Positions 51,432-61,355 are shown, counted from the stretch's first letter. The stretch is DNA of 64,000 bases from DASRHT01 sp035293765 (GCA_035293765.1 DATGMF010000084.1:15450-79449), one strand, 5' to 3'. Numbers and translations are program-made. The notes: generated from the sequence alone by a model not told the origin.

Positions 51432-53276
51432 ATGGCTAAAAAATCTATCAAAAAAAAGCCCGTCAAAGAGAGCAGCGTCGAAGCTATTCCTGTCACAACC
51501 ATGCCGCCCGAATTACTTGTGGAGGTAGTCGAAGAGAAGGGGTCGGAAGCCTCCTCAACCGAAGTCGTGCAACGGGCAAGCGGAGAGCCAATGCCGGTAA
51601 CACCTGCCATAGAAAAGCCTGCGGTTGAGGACGAGCAGGTTGTTCAGGAGTTACCTGGGGCGCAACATCCGCAGGGGGAGCGGCGCGAGATTGTCAAATC
51701 CGCCAGCCTGGTGATGCTTGGCAATCTGGGGAGCAGCATGATGGGTATGGTGCGGCAGATCGTTGTTGCCGCCGCCGGGATCGCCGTCTCGGGCGCATTT
51801 CTTGCCGCGCTCACGCCAGCTCAGAGTTTCTACGACTTCCTCATTAATGGCTCCGTCTCGGGAGCGCTCATTCCTACCTTCAACGATTATTCTGCCCCTG
51901 ATAAACGCGATGAGTTGCGCCGCATCGTCTTCACCATCGTCAATCTGGTGATCATCGTCACTTTAGCCGCCTCGATCCTGTTTTTCTTTATCGCTCCCTG
52001 GCTATTTAACACCTTTCTAGCCAGAGGATACGAATCGGGAGACAAGACGCTGACGTTGCAATTCGCGCAGATCATCTTCTTCTCATTGATCGCGCTTGGC
52101 CCATTCTCGGTGCTGCTGGCGGTGCTCTATGCCCTCAAAGAGTTTGGTTGGCCCGCCTTTGCGACCGTCTCGTATCATCTTGGCATTATCGTTGGAGCTA
52201 TTGTTGGCGCTCTCATAGGTAGGAGCTATTTTGGCGATTATGGTCTGGCCGTTGGTGTGGTCGTTGGTGCGCTAGGCGAAATTGCTTTACTCATTCCGGG
52301 AATGCGCAAGCAACGTTTTGGCTATATGTTTGTGCTTGATCTGAAGCATCCCGCGCTCAAGCGTATCCTCAAGCTCTACGCACCTGTCTCGTTTAGCTTC
52401 CTGATCAGCATGGGGCTGGTATTTTTTGATCAATTCCTGGCGACAAGTACGCCCTGCGCGGTCTTTATGCATACCAAATGTGGCGAGGCCAATTATTCTG
52501 CTATGAAGCTGGCAACCACCCTGATTCAATTCCCTATAGGCTTGGTTGCTGCCGCGCTCTCCTTCGCGATCCTGCCCACGCTCACGACTCATGTGAGGGA
52601 GGGAAATACGGAGCAATTCAAAGCAACCTTACAGCTTGGCTTTCGCCTGGGTCTGCTATTGATGATCCCTGCCGCCGCTGGTCTGATCGTTCTGCAAACG
52701 CCGATAGTCAGAACCATTTTCGAGCATCACAACTTCGATCAGCAGACTGCCACCCTGACAGCGATAGCGTTGCAAAATTACGCTTACCAGCTCCCTTTTG
52801 TAGCGATGGATCAGCTTTTGATCGCGGCCTTTTATGCTCGTAAGAATACGATTATTCCGGTTGTCGTGCTGATGGTCTCTATTCTGGGCTATCTGGCGGT
52901 CGCACTACCGTTCTGGCATAGCATTGGCATGCCAGCGCTGGTCTTCGCCAATACCGTTCAGAACTCGCTGCATGCGATTATCCTGTTGTTTATATTGAGA
53001 GCGGCGATAGGCCCGATCCACATCCGCCCGATGATCCCGACGGTATTGAAAATTCTGCTGGCAACTGCGGTGATGGTCGCGGTCGCCTGGAGCCTGCAAA
53101 TTGTCATGGGCCATGTACAGTTCTTCTCGCTAAACACCTTCCTGGGCCAGCTCTCGACGGTCGTCATCGCCGGTGGCCTCGCCGCCGCCGCCTACTTTGC
53201 CGTAGCCCTGTTGTTGAAAGTGGAGGAGGTCGGCCTGCTAAAAGGCGTTGTGCTGGCAAAACTGGGCAGGAAGTAA
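51432..53276 (+). CDS. murJ: MurJ/MviN-type lipid II flippase
   Basis: A protein of 614 residues with about 14 membrane helices in the order of the MurJ family. An acidic, Pro/Glu-rich soluble extension of about 80 residues comes first. VMLGNLGSSMMGMVRQIVVA opens the membrane part, and NGSVSGALIPTFNDY carries the family's conserved charged loop. MurJ moves lipid II across the membrane for peptidoglycan synthesis; relatives move other lipid-linked sugars. CCAGGAGCG precedes the ATG. It follows the heptose genes and is likely part of the same envelope cluster. Confidence 0.9.
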   Translation: MAKKSIKKKPVKESSVEAIPVTTMPPELLVEVVEEKGSEASSTEVVQRASGEPMPVTPAIEKPAVEDEQVVQELPGAQHPQGERREIVKSASLVMLGNLGSSMMGMVRQIVVAAAGIAVSGAFLAALTPAQSFYDFLINGSVSGALIPTFNDYSAPDKRDELRRIVFTIVNLVIIVTLAASILFFFIAPWLFNTFLARGYESGDKTLTLQFAQIIFFSLIALGPFSVLLAVLYALKEFGWPAFATVSYHLGIIVGAIVGALIGRSYFGDYGLAVGVVVGALGEIALLIPGMRKQRFGYMFVLDLKHPALKRILKLYAPVSFSFLISMGLVFFDQFLATSTPCAVFMHTKCGEANYSAMKLATTLIQFPIGLVAAALSFAILPTLTTHVREGNTEQFKATLQLGFRLGLLLMIPAAAGLIVLQTPIVRTIFEHHNFDQQTATLTAIALQNYAYQLPFVAMDQLLIAAFYARKNTIIPVVVLMVSILGYLAVALPFWHSIGMPALVFANTVQNSLHAIILLFILRAAIGPIHIRPMIPTVLKILLATAVMVAVAWSLQIVMGHVQFFSLNTFLGQLSTVVIAGGLAAAAYFAVALLLKVEEVGLLKGVVLAKLGRK

Positions 53277-53347
53277 ACGGGCCAGGGTGGGCTCCTACGC
53301 AGATGATGACATTGGCAGCGCTCGACTTTCCGTACATACGCCTGTTA

Positions 53348-53353
53348 TAATGA
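53348..53353 (+). promoter_or_regulatory. Extended -10 promoter candidate of the aldehyde dehydrogenase gene
   Basis: TGTTATAAT contains a perfect TATAAT preceded by TGT, an extended -10. The -35 position holds only a weak match (GACTTT). It lies 81 bp before the gene. The same CCTGTTATAAT string precedes the Rpn gene at 35.28 kb. Confidence 0.45.
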
Positions 53354-53433
53354 CCGTAGAAATATGTATTTCTATGGCTTTGAGCTACTACCACCGTCAA
53401 TGAAGACAGTTAGCTCATTGAGGAGATGTTGCT

Positions 53434-54921
53434 ATGTCACAATCCCATGCGACCGAACAGGGACACGTTTATCAAAATTTCATTGGAGGTCAGTGGCGTG
53501 CCTCCAGGGGCGGAGAGACGTTTGTTAGCACCAATCCGGCGCATACCAGTGAGGTGATTGGATATTACCAGAAATCGACCGCAGCCGATCTTGATGATGC
53601 TGTTGAAGCCGCGAGCAAGGCTCAGCCTGGATGGGCCGCGACTCCAGCTCCCGAACGAGGCGAGGTTCTGCTGCGCACAGCCCTCTTGTTGGAGCAACGC
53701 AAGGAAGAGCTTGCTACCCTGATGACGCGCGAAATGGGGAAGATCCTCAAGGAGACGCGCGGCGATGTCCAGACCGCTATTGATGTCGCCAAATTCATCG
53801 CTGGCGAAGGCAGGCGAGCTGAGGGAGAGACGCTACCATCGGGCATGCGCAATAAATTCTGCATGACCATTCGTCAACCGCTTGGCGTTGTTGGCATTAT
53901 TACCCCCTGGAACTTTCCTCTGGCTATTCCCGCCTGGAAAACCTTTCCCGCGCTCATGGCGGGCAACGCCGTTGTGCTCAAGCCGGCCAGCGATACCCCG
54001 CTGCTCGCGCTTAAACTGGCGGAAGTGTTGAACGAAGCAGGGTTGCCGGAGGGCGTGCTTAACGTTATCACCGGGCCAGGAGGCTCGCTGGGTGATGCGT
54101 TAGCCAGTCACAAGAGGGTGAGTATGATCTCGCTCACCGGCTCAACCGAGGTTGGGCGGCGTGTGGCGGGGATTTGCGGACGTGACCTGCGCCGCTGCGC
54201 ACTGGAACTAGGCGGCAAAAATGCTGTGATCGTGCTGGAGGATGCTGATCTTGATCTCGCGATTGAAAGCGTCGTCTGGGGTGCGTTCGGCACCACCGGG
54301 CAGCGTTGTACGGCGACTAGCCGCGTCATTGTTCATAAAGCCGTTTTGCCCGAATTCTCTGATCGCCTGGTCGCGGCAGCCGAGAAGCTAATTGTCGGCG
54401 ATGGGCTCGACCCGCAGATTGAGATGGGGCCGCTGGTAAATATGGGGCGGGTGAAGGCGGTGCATGAATATACTGAGATTGGCAGGCAAGAGGGGGCAAA
54501 GCTGCTCACCGGCGGCGCGCGCCTCTCCGATGGCGCATATGAAGAGGGGGCCTTTTATCAGCCAACCATTTTCACCGACGTGCTTCCTGAGATGCGCATC
54601 GCCTCCGAAGAGGTTTTCGGCCCCTTCATTTCGCTCTTGCCCATCTCTTCATATGAAGAAGCGGTACAGATTGCCAACTCGACGCGCTATGGCCTCTCCA
54701 CATCGGTCTTCACCGAAAGCTCGCGTCTAACCTTCCGCGCCATGCGTGATATCGAGACCGGCCTGCTCTACTTCAACGCCCCCACCACGGGAGCCGAAAT
54801 TCATCTGCCATTCGGCGGTACCAAAGAAAGCGGTAACGGCCACCGCGAACTAGGCTCCGGTGCCGTTGACGAATTCAGCGAACTGAAAAGCATCTTTGTA
54901 TCGTATCCAACGCGTCCCTAA
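53434..54921 (+). CDS. NAD(P)-dependent aldehyde dehydrogenase
   Basis: A protein of 495 residues. The catalytic cysteine is in GTTGQRCTATSR and the general base glutamate in LELGGKNAVIV. TPWNFPLAIPAWK and FGPFISLLP are ALDH landmarks. MGKILKETRGDV and the overall pattern are like alpha-ketoglutaric semialdehyde or aminoadipate-semialdehyde dehydrogenases, but the substrate cannot be fixed. The last codons (TRP, then stop) come from the first unit of a 60-bp tandem repeat. Confidence 0.92.
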   Translation: MSQSHATEQGHVYQNFIGGQWRASRGGETFVSTNPAHTSEVIGYYQKSTAADLDDAVEAASKAQPGWAATPAPERGEVLLRTALLLEQRKEELATLMTREMGKILKETRGDVQTAIDVAKFIAGEGRRAEGETLPSGMRNKFCMTIRQPLGVVGIITPWNFPLAIPAWKTFPALMAGNAVVLKPASDTPLLALKLAEVLNEAGLPEGVLNVITGPGGSLGDALASHKRVSMISLTGSTEVGRRVAGICGRDLRRCALELGGKNAVIVLEDADLDLAIESVVWGAFGTTGQRCTATSRVIVHKAVLPEFSDRLVAAAEKLIVGDGLDPQIEMGPLVNMGRVKAVHEYTEIGRQEGAKLLTGGARLSDGAYEEGAFYQPTIFTDVLPEMRIASEEVFGPFISLLPISSYEEAVQIANSTRYGLSTSVFTESSRLTFRAMRDIETGLLYFNAPTTGAEIHLPFGGTKESGNGHRELGSGAVDEFSELKSIFVSYPTRP

Positions 54922-55032
54922 CGGGAGAACTGTAGGGGCGGAGCTAGCCCCCGCCCTGCTCCCATTTCGATACGTCCCTAACGCGAAACCCGTAGGGGCG
55001 GGGCTTTCTTCGCCCTGCTCCTATCCTAATAT
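54913..55032. repeat. 60-bp tandem repeat with GTAGGGGC core
   Basis: Two units, 54913-54972 and 54973-55032, each begin CGTCCCTAACG and contain GTAGGGGCGG and GCCCTGCTCC. The first unit overlaps the end of the aldehyde dehydrogenase gene. A possible hairpin lies in each unit (GGGGCGG with CCGCCC in unit 1). Confidence 0.75.
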
Positions 55033-55228
55033 GCTAATCTCGATCCGTCCAGAAACACCATAAGAAGGTTCCCAAACGTCTGCATGCGCCATTGCATTTT
55101 TCCCCTTTGGTGTATATACTGATAGAAAAGGTTTTATTGACATAAATATTGTGTCAGCGAACACAGTCTCTTTTTGCTGCTCATGACCGTTTAAAAAGTC
55201 GATCATAAAGACCTGCTCTGGGAAAGAT

Positions 55229-57355
55229 ATGATGGAAGACACTCAATTCTGTTCTCATTGTGGCGCCGCCAATAGGAGCGAGCAGGATCGGTGCTTTGCC
55301 TGCCACCAGCCCCTTGATACTGCTGATGAAGCGGACCAGTCCCCGTTGTTGCGTGAACGCTATCGGCTGCTCGTCCAGATTGGCAGCGGTGGCTTCGGTG
55401 CTGTTTACAAGGCGCTGGATACCGAGGCCAACGAGACATTGATCGCGATCAAGCAGATCAATCTGAAGAAGCTGACCCCGCAGGAGATCATCGAGGCAAC
55501 CTCGGCCTTCAATCGCGAAGTGGAGCTGCTCTCCAGCTTGAGCCATCCCCAACTGCCGCGCATTTACGATCAGTTCAGCGATCCCGAACACTGGTACGTG
55601 GTGATGGACTACATCGAGGGGCAGACGCTGGAAGAGTATTTGCAGGAGCGCGAGACGCGTCATAAGCCATTAACGGTGCTGGAGGCGCTGGATATCGCGT
55701 TGCAGCTCTGTCATGTCCTGAGATATTTGCACACGCGACAGCCACCGGTGATCTTTCGCGATCTGAAGCCGGACAACGTGATGCGCACGCCGCGCGGAGA
55801 GCTGTACCTGATCGATTTTGGCATTGCGCGGCACTTTAAGCCGGGGCAGAAGCGCGACACCATCCCGCTGGGTTCGCCCGGGTACGCGGCTCCCGAGCAA
55901 TACGGACGAGCGCAGACGACGCCGCAAGCCGATCTTTACAGCCTGGGTGCGCTGCTGCACCGCATGCTCTCGCAGATCGAGCCCTCGGAGCGGCCCCTGA
56001 CATTCGTCCCACTTAATCTTCCTGCTCTGGAAGTGAATAATGCCCTTAATATGTTGCTGCGGCGCATGCTGGCGCTGGTGAGCAGCGAGCGACCGCAGAG
56101 TATTCGTGATGTGGAGTACGAACTTCGGCACATCAAACAGCTCCAGATCGAGGCGGAAGGGACGCGGATCTGGACGCCGACGCAGCCTGTCACATTGCCC
56201 CCGCTCAAGCCGGGGCAGAAGCCGCTCTATATCCCCTCGGGCAGTGGGGGAATGCAGCAGCTCCAGATGCAGTCGCAACAGCAGCAGCGCGCAGCGTTTT
56301 CGCGCCGCCAGGCGCTGATTGCCGGGGCGACCGTCGTCACCGGCCTGACGCTCTTCGGCGGCATGATATCCCCTCTGTTCAGGACTTCCCGGTTCAGAGG
56401 GGGACATCGACCTCATGACTTCGATCAGCAAGCGCCAACGTCAGAGCCTTTTGCCCCCGAACCGGCTGCTGGGAACGTTCACTGGTCAAACTCGCTCCAA
56501 CTGCTGGCAATTGCTGATCCCGGTGCTGGCGCAGTCAAAATTTACGATCCCCGTGTGCAAAGTACTATTAGCTCATTTCGAGTAGAAGGCAGCAACCCCT
56601 CTCTCGATCTCTACTGGTCCGCTGACGACAAACGCCTGCTCATGGTAGTTGACCAGAATTACCTGGAGATATGGAATGTGCCGGATGGAGAACGAGTTGC
56701 TCGTTTCATTCTACCGGGAAAAGTTGGCGCCTCTGTCGCGGCCTGGTCAGCAGACGGAACGCATATCGCTGTGGGCGGACAAAACAACCTTTTTGTCTGG
56801 CCTAGCACGGGCGAAGCTGGCGACTCTAAACCGCTTACGGTTTCTCAGACGCCTATCTCTTCGGTTACCTGGTCCCCTGATAACAAATCTCTCGCTTTTC
56901 TTGATGCCATTGATGTTACAACAGACGCACAGACTATAGCGGTATGGGATGTCGTCCACAACCAGCATAGGAGGGATATTACCGGACCTATTTCTATGAG
57001 ATATCCCGGTTCTTCTGTGTATCCCGGCTCTAAGATGCTCTGGTCGCCCGACGGGAGATGGATAGCTTTTGCCGAGGATGGTTTATGGATGCTCGATCCT
57101 GTAAACGGATTTGCATATTTACTGAGTGGTTTCCTCCCTTCGACATTTTTTGGGATGGCCTGGTCGCCCGACGGGAAGCGGCTGGCGATTGGTCGGGAAA
57201 AAACTATCGAGATATGGAACGCTCCCGACCAGCTCCAGCCAGAAAAGATTCCCGAGTTGCAAAACCAGCCAATCGCGATTGGCTGGTCTCCTGACGGGCA
57301 AAATATCTTGACCGGCGATGCCAACGGCAACGTTAGTAGCTGGCCGGCTAATTAG
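55229..57355 (+). CDS. Zinc-ribbon Ser/Thr protein kinase with beta-propeller domain
   Basis: A protein of 708 residues. A zinc ribbon (CSHC and CFAC, residues 8-25) is followed by a kinase domain at about 45-310: GSGGFGAVYK loop, Lys75, Glu97, FRDLKPDNV with Asp178, DFG at 196-198 and APE at 221-223. HRD is FRD here. Residues about 357-385 hold SRRQALIAGATVV, a Tat-like or simple membrane anchor. The C-terminal 300 residues are WD40-like repeats with WSPDG and WSADG motifs. The kinase would face the cytosol and the propeller the outside. Its targets are unknown. Confidence 0.88.
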   Translation: MMEDTQFCSHCGAANRSEQDRCFACHQPLDTADEADQSPLLRERYRLLVQIGSGGFGAVYKALDTEANETLIAIKQINLKKLTPQEIIEATSAFNREVELLSSLSHPQLPRIYDQFSDPEHWYVVMDYIEGQTLEEYLQERETRHKPLTVLEALDIALQLCHVLRYLHTRQPPVIFRDLKPDNVMRTPRGELYLIDFGIARHFKPGQKRDTIPLGSPGYAAPEQYGRAQTTPQADLYSLGALLHRMLSQIEPSERPLTFVPLNLPALEVNNALNMLLRRMLALVSSERPQSIRDVEYELRHIKQLQIEAEGTRIWTPTQPVTLPPLKPGQKPLYIPSGSGGMQQLQMQSQQQQRAAFSRRQALIAGATVVTGLTLFGGMISPLFRTSRFRGGHRPHDFDQQAPTSEPFAPEPAAGNVHWSNSLQLLAIADPGAGAVKIYDPRVQSTISSFRVEGSNPSLDLYWSADDKRLLMVVDQNYLEIWNVPDGERVARFILPGKVGASVAAWSADGTHIAVGGQNNLFVWPSTGEAGDSKPLTVSQTPISSVTWSPDNKSLAFLDAIDVTTDAQTIAVWDVVHNQHRRDITGPISMRYPGSSVYPGSKMLWSPDGRWIAFAEDGLWMLDPVNGFAYLLSGFLPSTFFGMAWSPDGKRLAIGREKTIEIWNAPDQLQPEKIPELQNQPIAIGWSPDGQNILTGDANGNVSSWPAN

Positions 57356-57372
57356 TGATCAAAATGTTTTTA

Positions 57373-58559
57373 TCATAGCCAGAACCGCAACACGCCCACC
57401 AGCGCGCCCGCCAGAATCAGCCAGGCCGAATTAATCTGGAAGCGCAGCAGGACGACGAGGGCAGCCAGTGCCATGAGCCATGTCAGCGGATCGATCAGCG
57501 CGCTCTGCCCCAGTTGCAGCATCACTCCACCCATGAGCGCCAGGGCTGCGATATTGACGCCATCTAAGATAGCGGAGGTCCAGGGCGAGCGGCGTAACGT
57601 AGCCGCGAGGGGATGGATGATGGCGATGAAGACGAAGGAGGGGAGGAAAATTGCCAGGGTGGCGATCAGCGCGCCCTGCCAGCCCTCCACCAGATAGCCG
57701 ACGAAGGTTGCCGTCGTAAAAACCGGCCCCGGCGTGAACTGGCCGACCGCGACTGCGTCGAGCAACTGCTTATCCGTGAGCCAGCCAAGCCCCTGCACAA
57801 AGTCGCTGCGCAAGAATGCCAGCAGGACGTAGCCGCTGCCGTAGAGAATGGCCCCTATTTTAAGAAAGGTCAGGAAAAGCGTCGTCAGGCTTATCGGCAC
57901 CGCCGTCAGGACGAAACCGGAGGGCGTTAACGCCAGCGCGCGCCACCATTCACGGATGCTACCTATTGAAAAGGGGAGAATCGTCGTGAGCGTTTGCGTT
58001 TTGCGCCGCTGCTCAAACCAGCGCATCACTCCGAACAACAGGCCGGCGGCGACGAGCAGCAGCAGCCCGTTTATCCCAAGCAGATAGCAGACCATCACCA
58101 CCAGCGCCAGGATGACAGGCATGACTCCCTTTAATACGCGGCGAATCAAGCCCCATAGGGCCTGCGCAATAATGGCGATCACGACCGGCTTGATGCCATA
58201 GAAGAGCCGGGCCGCCTGGGGCAGCGAGCCATAGCGGACATAGAGCCATGCCAGCGCCAGTACAATCAGCATCGCAGGACCGATAAAGCAGATGCCGCCA
58301 ATGACGAGGCCGGGCCATCCCGTGCGCAGATAGCCCAGATAGATCGCCAGTTCGGTCGAGTTCGGCCCCGGGATCAGGTTGATAATGCTCAACAGGTCAA
58401 GAAAGCGTTCATCGCTCACCCACTGGCGACGTTCCACCACTTCGCGGCGCATCATCGCAATATGGGCGGCGGGACCCCAAAGGCCGTAAAGCCCAGGCGC
58501 AGAAACAATGTCGCAACTTCGGCAAGCGAGCTGTGTTGCACTTTTTGCTCAGTCTTCAT
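57373..58559 (-). pseudogene. chrA: Chromate transporter ChrA, frameshifted near its N terminus
   Basis: The 360-residue frame from 58455 is a ChrA-type protein (INLIPGPNSTELAIYLGYLRTG, and a matching VGQFTPGPVFTTATFVGYL in its second half). It lacks the normal start. An ATG at 58559, overlapping the previous gene's stop (ATGA), gives 30 residues ending FLRLGFTAFG and then stops. Adding one G to the GGGG run (58475-58478, minus strand) joins the two parts as LGFTAFGGPAAHIAMM, the ChrA consensus. The gene is thus broken by one base, or the read has an error. ChrA exports chromate or a related anion. Confidence 0.85.
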
Positions 58560-60226
58560 TCTCGTGTCACCACCGCCAGTATCTCTGGCACTCTATTCAG
58601 CATACGGGGAGCGACAAGCGCGGTAACAATGGAGTAGAAAGCCAGACCGTAGAGGAGCGAGGCCGGAATAGAGAGGACCCATATCCATCGCTGCTCGAAG
58701 ATCACCGGCAAGATCAGGGCCAGCAACACCGGCACCAGGATGGCAAGCATGATAAAAAACGCCATCATTGACATCATCCCGCGCAGGCATCCTCCTTCAA
58801 ACGATTGATTGCCGGTGGTCTGGAAGCCGCGCCGCATCTGGCGCATCCTCTGTGGGAGCAGAATTGATGTAAAGTTGCCGCAACCCAGGATGACGCCCAT
58901 ACCTGCCAGCCCTATCACCAGCGCAGGCAGCACGAATTCCCAGGAATGCGCGATAAATGCCGCAATAAACACCAGCAAGAGCATTTCCGTGAAGCCTATC
59001 GCGAACACCACCATGTTCTTTCCCCACAGGATATGTTTGGGGTCAACAGGGAACAAAAACAGCGTGGTCAATCCCTGGCGCTCGAAGCCCAGCACGTTAT
59101 AGGTGAGCGCATAGAGCGAGAACAGCACAACGCCGGGTATGATCATGACAACCCAGGGTCCCAGGAAAGAAAGACTCCCCCGGCCTGAATTGAGAAAGGG
59201 GATCACGATAAAAATCGCCATTGTTACCAGCGACTGGACCAGCAGCGCCTGCAACTGGGGATCGCGCCGAAAGTACTTCATATCTTTAAGCGCAATAGAG
59301 AAGGTCTGGGACGAGAGCAAGCGCCCGATGAGCCCGGTTGAAGTAACGCCTGAGCTTGCGGCTATCGATTGCGTGGCTGGTCGGCGGCTGCGTTTGACGC
59401 CTCCGCTCTCCGGCGTGCTCAGTCCGCGCTCGACAACAAGTTGCCAGAGGTATAGCACCAGCATGCTCAGCACCAGCAGGACGCCTAGCCAGGCAAAGCT
59501 GATGCCCCAGTTGCCCACGGCTGCCTGTTGAATAGCGCGCGCAGCCATGCCGGGGGGCAGCCATTGCAGGTAGGGCGAGAAAGAAGCGTGACGCAGGGCG
59601 CCGATGAAATTTGATGTGCCCACGCCGCGAAAAACTAGCTGCTGTATAAGATAGCAGCTAGATGAGAAGAGCGCGACAAGAATAATGCTCAGATCGCGGA
59701 AGCGGCGGCTCTGCAACGTGCGCATCAGCAACGCCAGCACCAGTTGGCTGATGCCGACAAGCTGGACATAAAAGATCACGATGGCAAGCAGCGTCACCAG
59801 GGCCAGCGGGACCGAGAAGGCCCAGCCCGCGATAGTGGCGATAAAGACCAGGAGCAGCCCCACCGTCGGAATGTCAAGCAGGGTTGAGAGGACCAGGCTT
59901 GCCATCAACTCTCCCCTTGTGAGCGGGAACAGGGCCAGTTTCGAGATGTCCAGCCCCTCGTTGATGTTGTATTCGAGTAGGGGCAGGACGATCCACATCA
60001 GATAAATGGCAGTCAGCACCAGGAACAGCACTTCCGCCGCCATTGTTTGGGGCAGCAGGTGGTAGGCGAAAAATGTCGCAACAGCTATGCCGCCAATAAA
60101 GGGCAAGCCGAATAACACCAGGAAAATGGCGCCGATAATGCGGCTCTTATCGCGCGCATAGCCGCGAACAAGCATTTTCCAGCGTAACCAGAACAGCCAG
60201 CGCAGCTTATCTCCATGAATGACCAT
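58556..60226 (-). CDS. ABC exporter membrane protein (permease)
   Basis: A protein of 556 residues with about 12 membrane helices, resembling the putative ABC-exporter family encoded beside ABC ATPases. The start is ATG at 60226 (or 60229), with AGGAGGA just before; an earlier frame start has no site. It is divergent from an ABC ATPase gene, which is probably its partner. Its stop overlaps the original start of chrA. The substrate is unknown. Confidence 0.75.
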   Translation of the reverse strand: MVIHGDKLRWLFWLRWKMLVRGYARDKSRIIGAIFLVLFGLPFIGGIAVATFFAYHLLPQTMAAEVLFLVLTAIYLMWIVLPLLEYNINEGLDISKLALFPLTRGELMASLVLSTLLDIPTVGLLLVFIATIAGWAFSVPLALVTLLAIVIFYVQLVGISQLVLALLMRTLQSRRFRDLSIILVALFSSSCYLIQQLVFRGVGTSNFIGALRHASFSPYLQWLPPGMAARAIQQAAVGNWGISFAWLGVLLVLSMLVLYLWQLVVERGLSTPESGGVKRSRRPATQSIAASSGVTSTGLIGRLLSSQTFSIALKDMKYFRRDPQLQALLVQSLVTMAIFIVIPFLNSGRGSLSFLGPWVVMIIPGVVLFSLYALTYNVLGFERQGLTTLFLFPVDPKHILWGKNMVVFAIGFTEMLLLVFIAAFIAHSWEFVLPALVIGLAGMGVILGCGNFTSILLPQRMRQMRRGFQTTGNQSFEGGCLRGMMSMMAFFIMLAILVPVLLALILPVIFEQRWIWVLSIPASLLYGLAFYSIVTALVAPRMLNRVPEILAVVTRE

Positions 60227-60359
60227 CATTCCTCCTCGTATTGCAAACGTATGATTTTCCGCATACATTTACTTATCAATCGTCATTGATTTCACTTACA
60301 CATATATGGATAGAACGCAGAAAAGTACCGGATATCTCATTGTACGGTTTACGCTAGGG

Positions 60360-60389
60360 TTGATACTGTACCACACTTAACTTTATCAT
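60360..60389 (+). promoter_or_regulatory. Candidate promoter of the ABC ATPase gene
   Basis: TTGATA (60360-60365), an 18-bp spacer and TATCAT (60384-60389) lie in the gap between the divergent ABC genes, about 63 bp before the ATPase start. Confidence 0.4.
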
Positions 60390-60452
60390 AGTTTTTGCGT
60401 ATGGTAACATAGGTGTACTCGTCACAACATTACGGAAGGCGATAGATAAACT

Positions 60453-61304
60453 ATGTCAATGTATCCAGAACCGCAGGCGCAAGTATCGCAGGAGCAGATA
60501 AGTATGCTCCAGGCGCAGTCCGCTACTACGACGGCGGCAGTCGTAACCGTCAATCTAACGCGCGTGTTTGAGCAGAAAGTAGCCGTCAATAACCTGAATT
60601 TGCAGGTCAGGCGGGGCGAGTTTTTTGGCTTTCTTGGCCCTAACGGAGCGGGTAAATCGACGACCATCAAAATGTTAGTGGGCCAACTGCGTCCCACCGC
60701 CGGAGCAGCCTGGGTTGGCGGGATAGATGTCTGGAAAGATCCTCTGGCCGCTCGTTCGCTGATGGGGGTGCTGCCGGAGTATCTGAATCTTTACGAGCGC
60801 CTGACGGGCCGAGAGTTTCTGACCTTTGCCGGTCATATGTATGGCCTCTCCAATGCCGATATTCAGCGGCGCTCGGAGGAACTGCTGCATGTCCTGACCC
60901 TGACAGAGGATGCTGATAAATTGATCGTTGACTATTCGGTCGGCATGCGCAAAAAGATCGCGCTGGCTGCGGCCCTGATTCACCGTCCGCAGGTGCTTTT
61001 TCTGGACGAGCCATTCGAAGGCATCGATCCCATTGCCTCCCGTGTTATCCGCGATATCCTGCGCAGCTTAACGCAACATGGCACGACCATCTTTTTCTCG
61101 TCCCACATTATGGAGGTCGTGGAACGGCTTTGCACGCGCGTCGGCATTATCAATCAAGGTATGCTGGTGGCTGAGGGGACGCTACAGGAACTGCGCGAGC
61201 GCGCCAGTGGGGAGCATAAAGATGCGACCCTCGAAGACATTTTCTTGAATGCCGTTGGGGTGCGGAGCGAGAACCACAATCTCAGTTGGCTAGAAGCAGA
61301 ATAA
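60453..61304 (+). CDS. ABC transporter ATP-binding protein
   Basis: A protein of 283 residues. Walker A is GPNGAGKSTT, the signature is YSVGMRKKIALAAAL, Walker B is VLFLDEPFEGIDP, and the switch histidine lies in FFSSHIMEV. A short N-terminal Gln/Thr-rich extension precedes the domain. It probably drives the divergently encoded permease. AAGGCGATAG lies before the ATG. Confidence 0.93.
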   Translation: MSMYPEPQAQVSQEQISMLQAQSATTTAAVVTVNLTRVFEQKVAVNNLNLQVRRGEFFGFLGPNGAGKSTTIKMLVGQLRPTAGAAWVGGIDVWKDPLAARSLMGVLPEYLNLYERLTGREFLTFAGHMYGLSNADIQRRSEELLHVLTLTEDADKLIVDYSVGMRKKIALAAALIHRPQVLFLDEPFEGIDPIASRVIRDILRSLTQHGTTIFFSSHIMEVVERLCTRVGIINQGMLVAEGTLQELRERASGEHKDATLEDIFLNAVGVRSENHNLSWLEAE

Positions 61305-61349
61305 GCATCACCGTCATGCCCCTCATGAAAAAGACGGTGATGCTTATTC
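61299..61349. terminator. Terminator hairpin between converging genes
   Basis: A perfect 17-bp inverted repeat (61299-61315 and 61333-61349) spans the stop codon of the ABC ATPase gene, and the R2-like gene ends just beyond. There is only a short T/A-rich run on either side. Confidence 0.65.
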
Positions 61350-61355
61350 GCATCA

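Noticed and set aside
55021..55663. Minus-strand frames before and within the kinase gene
   Set aside because: They are opposite the conserved zinc ribbon and kinase domain and have no motif.
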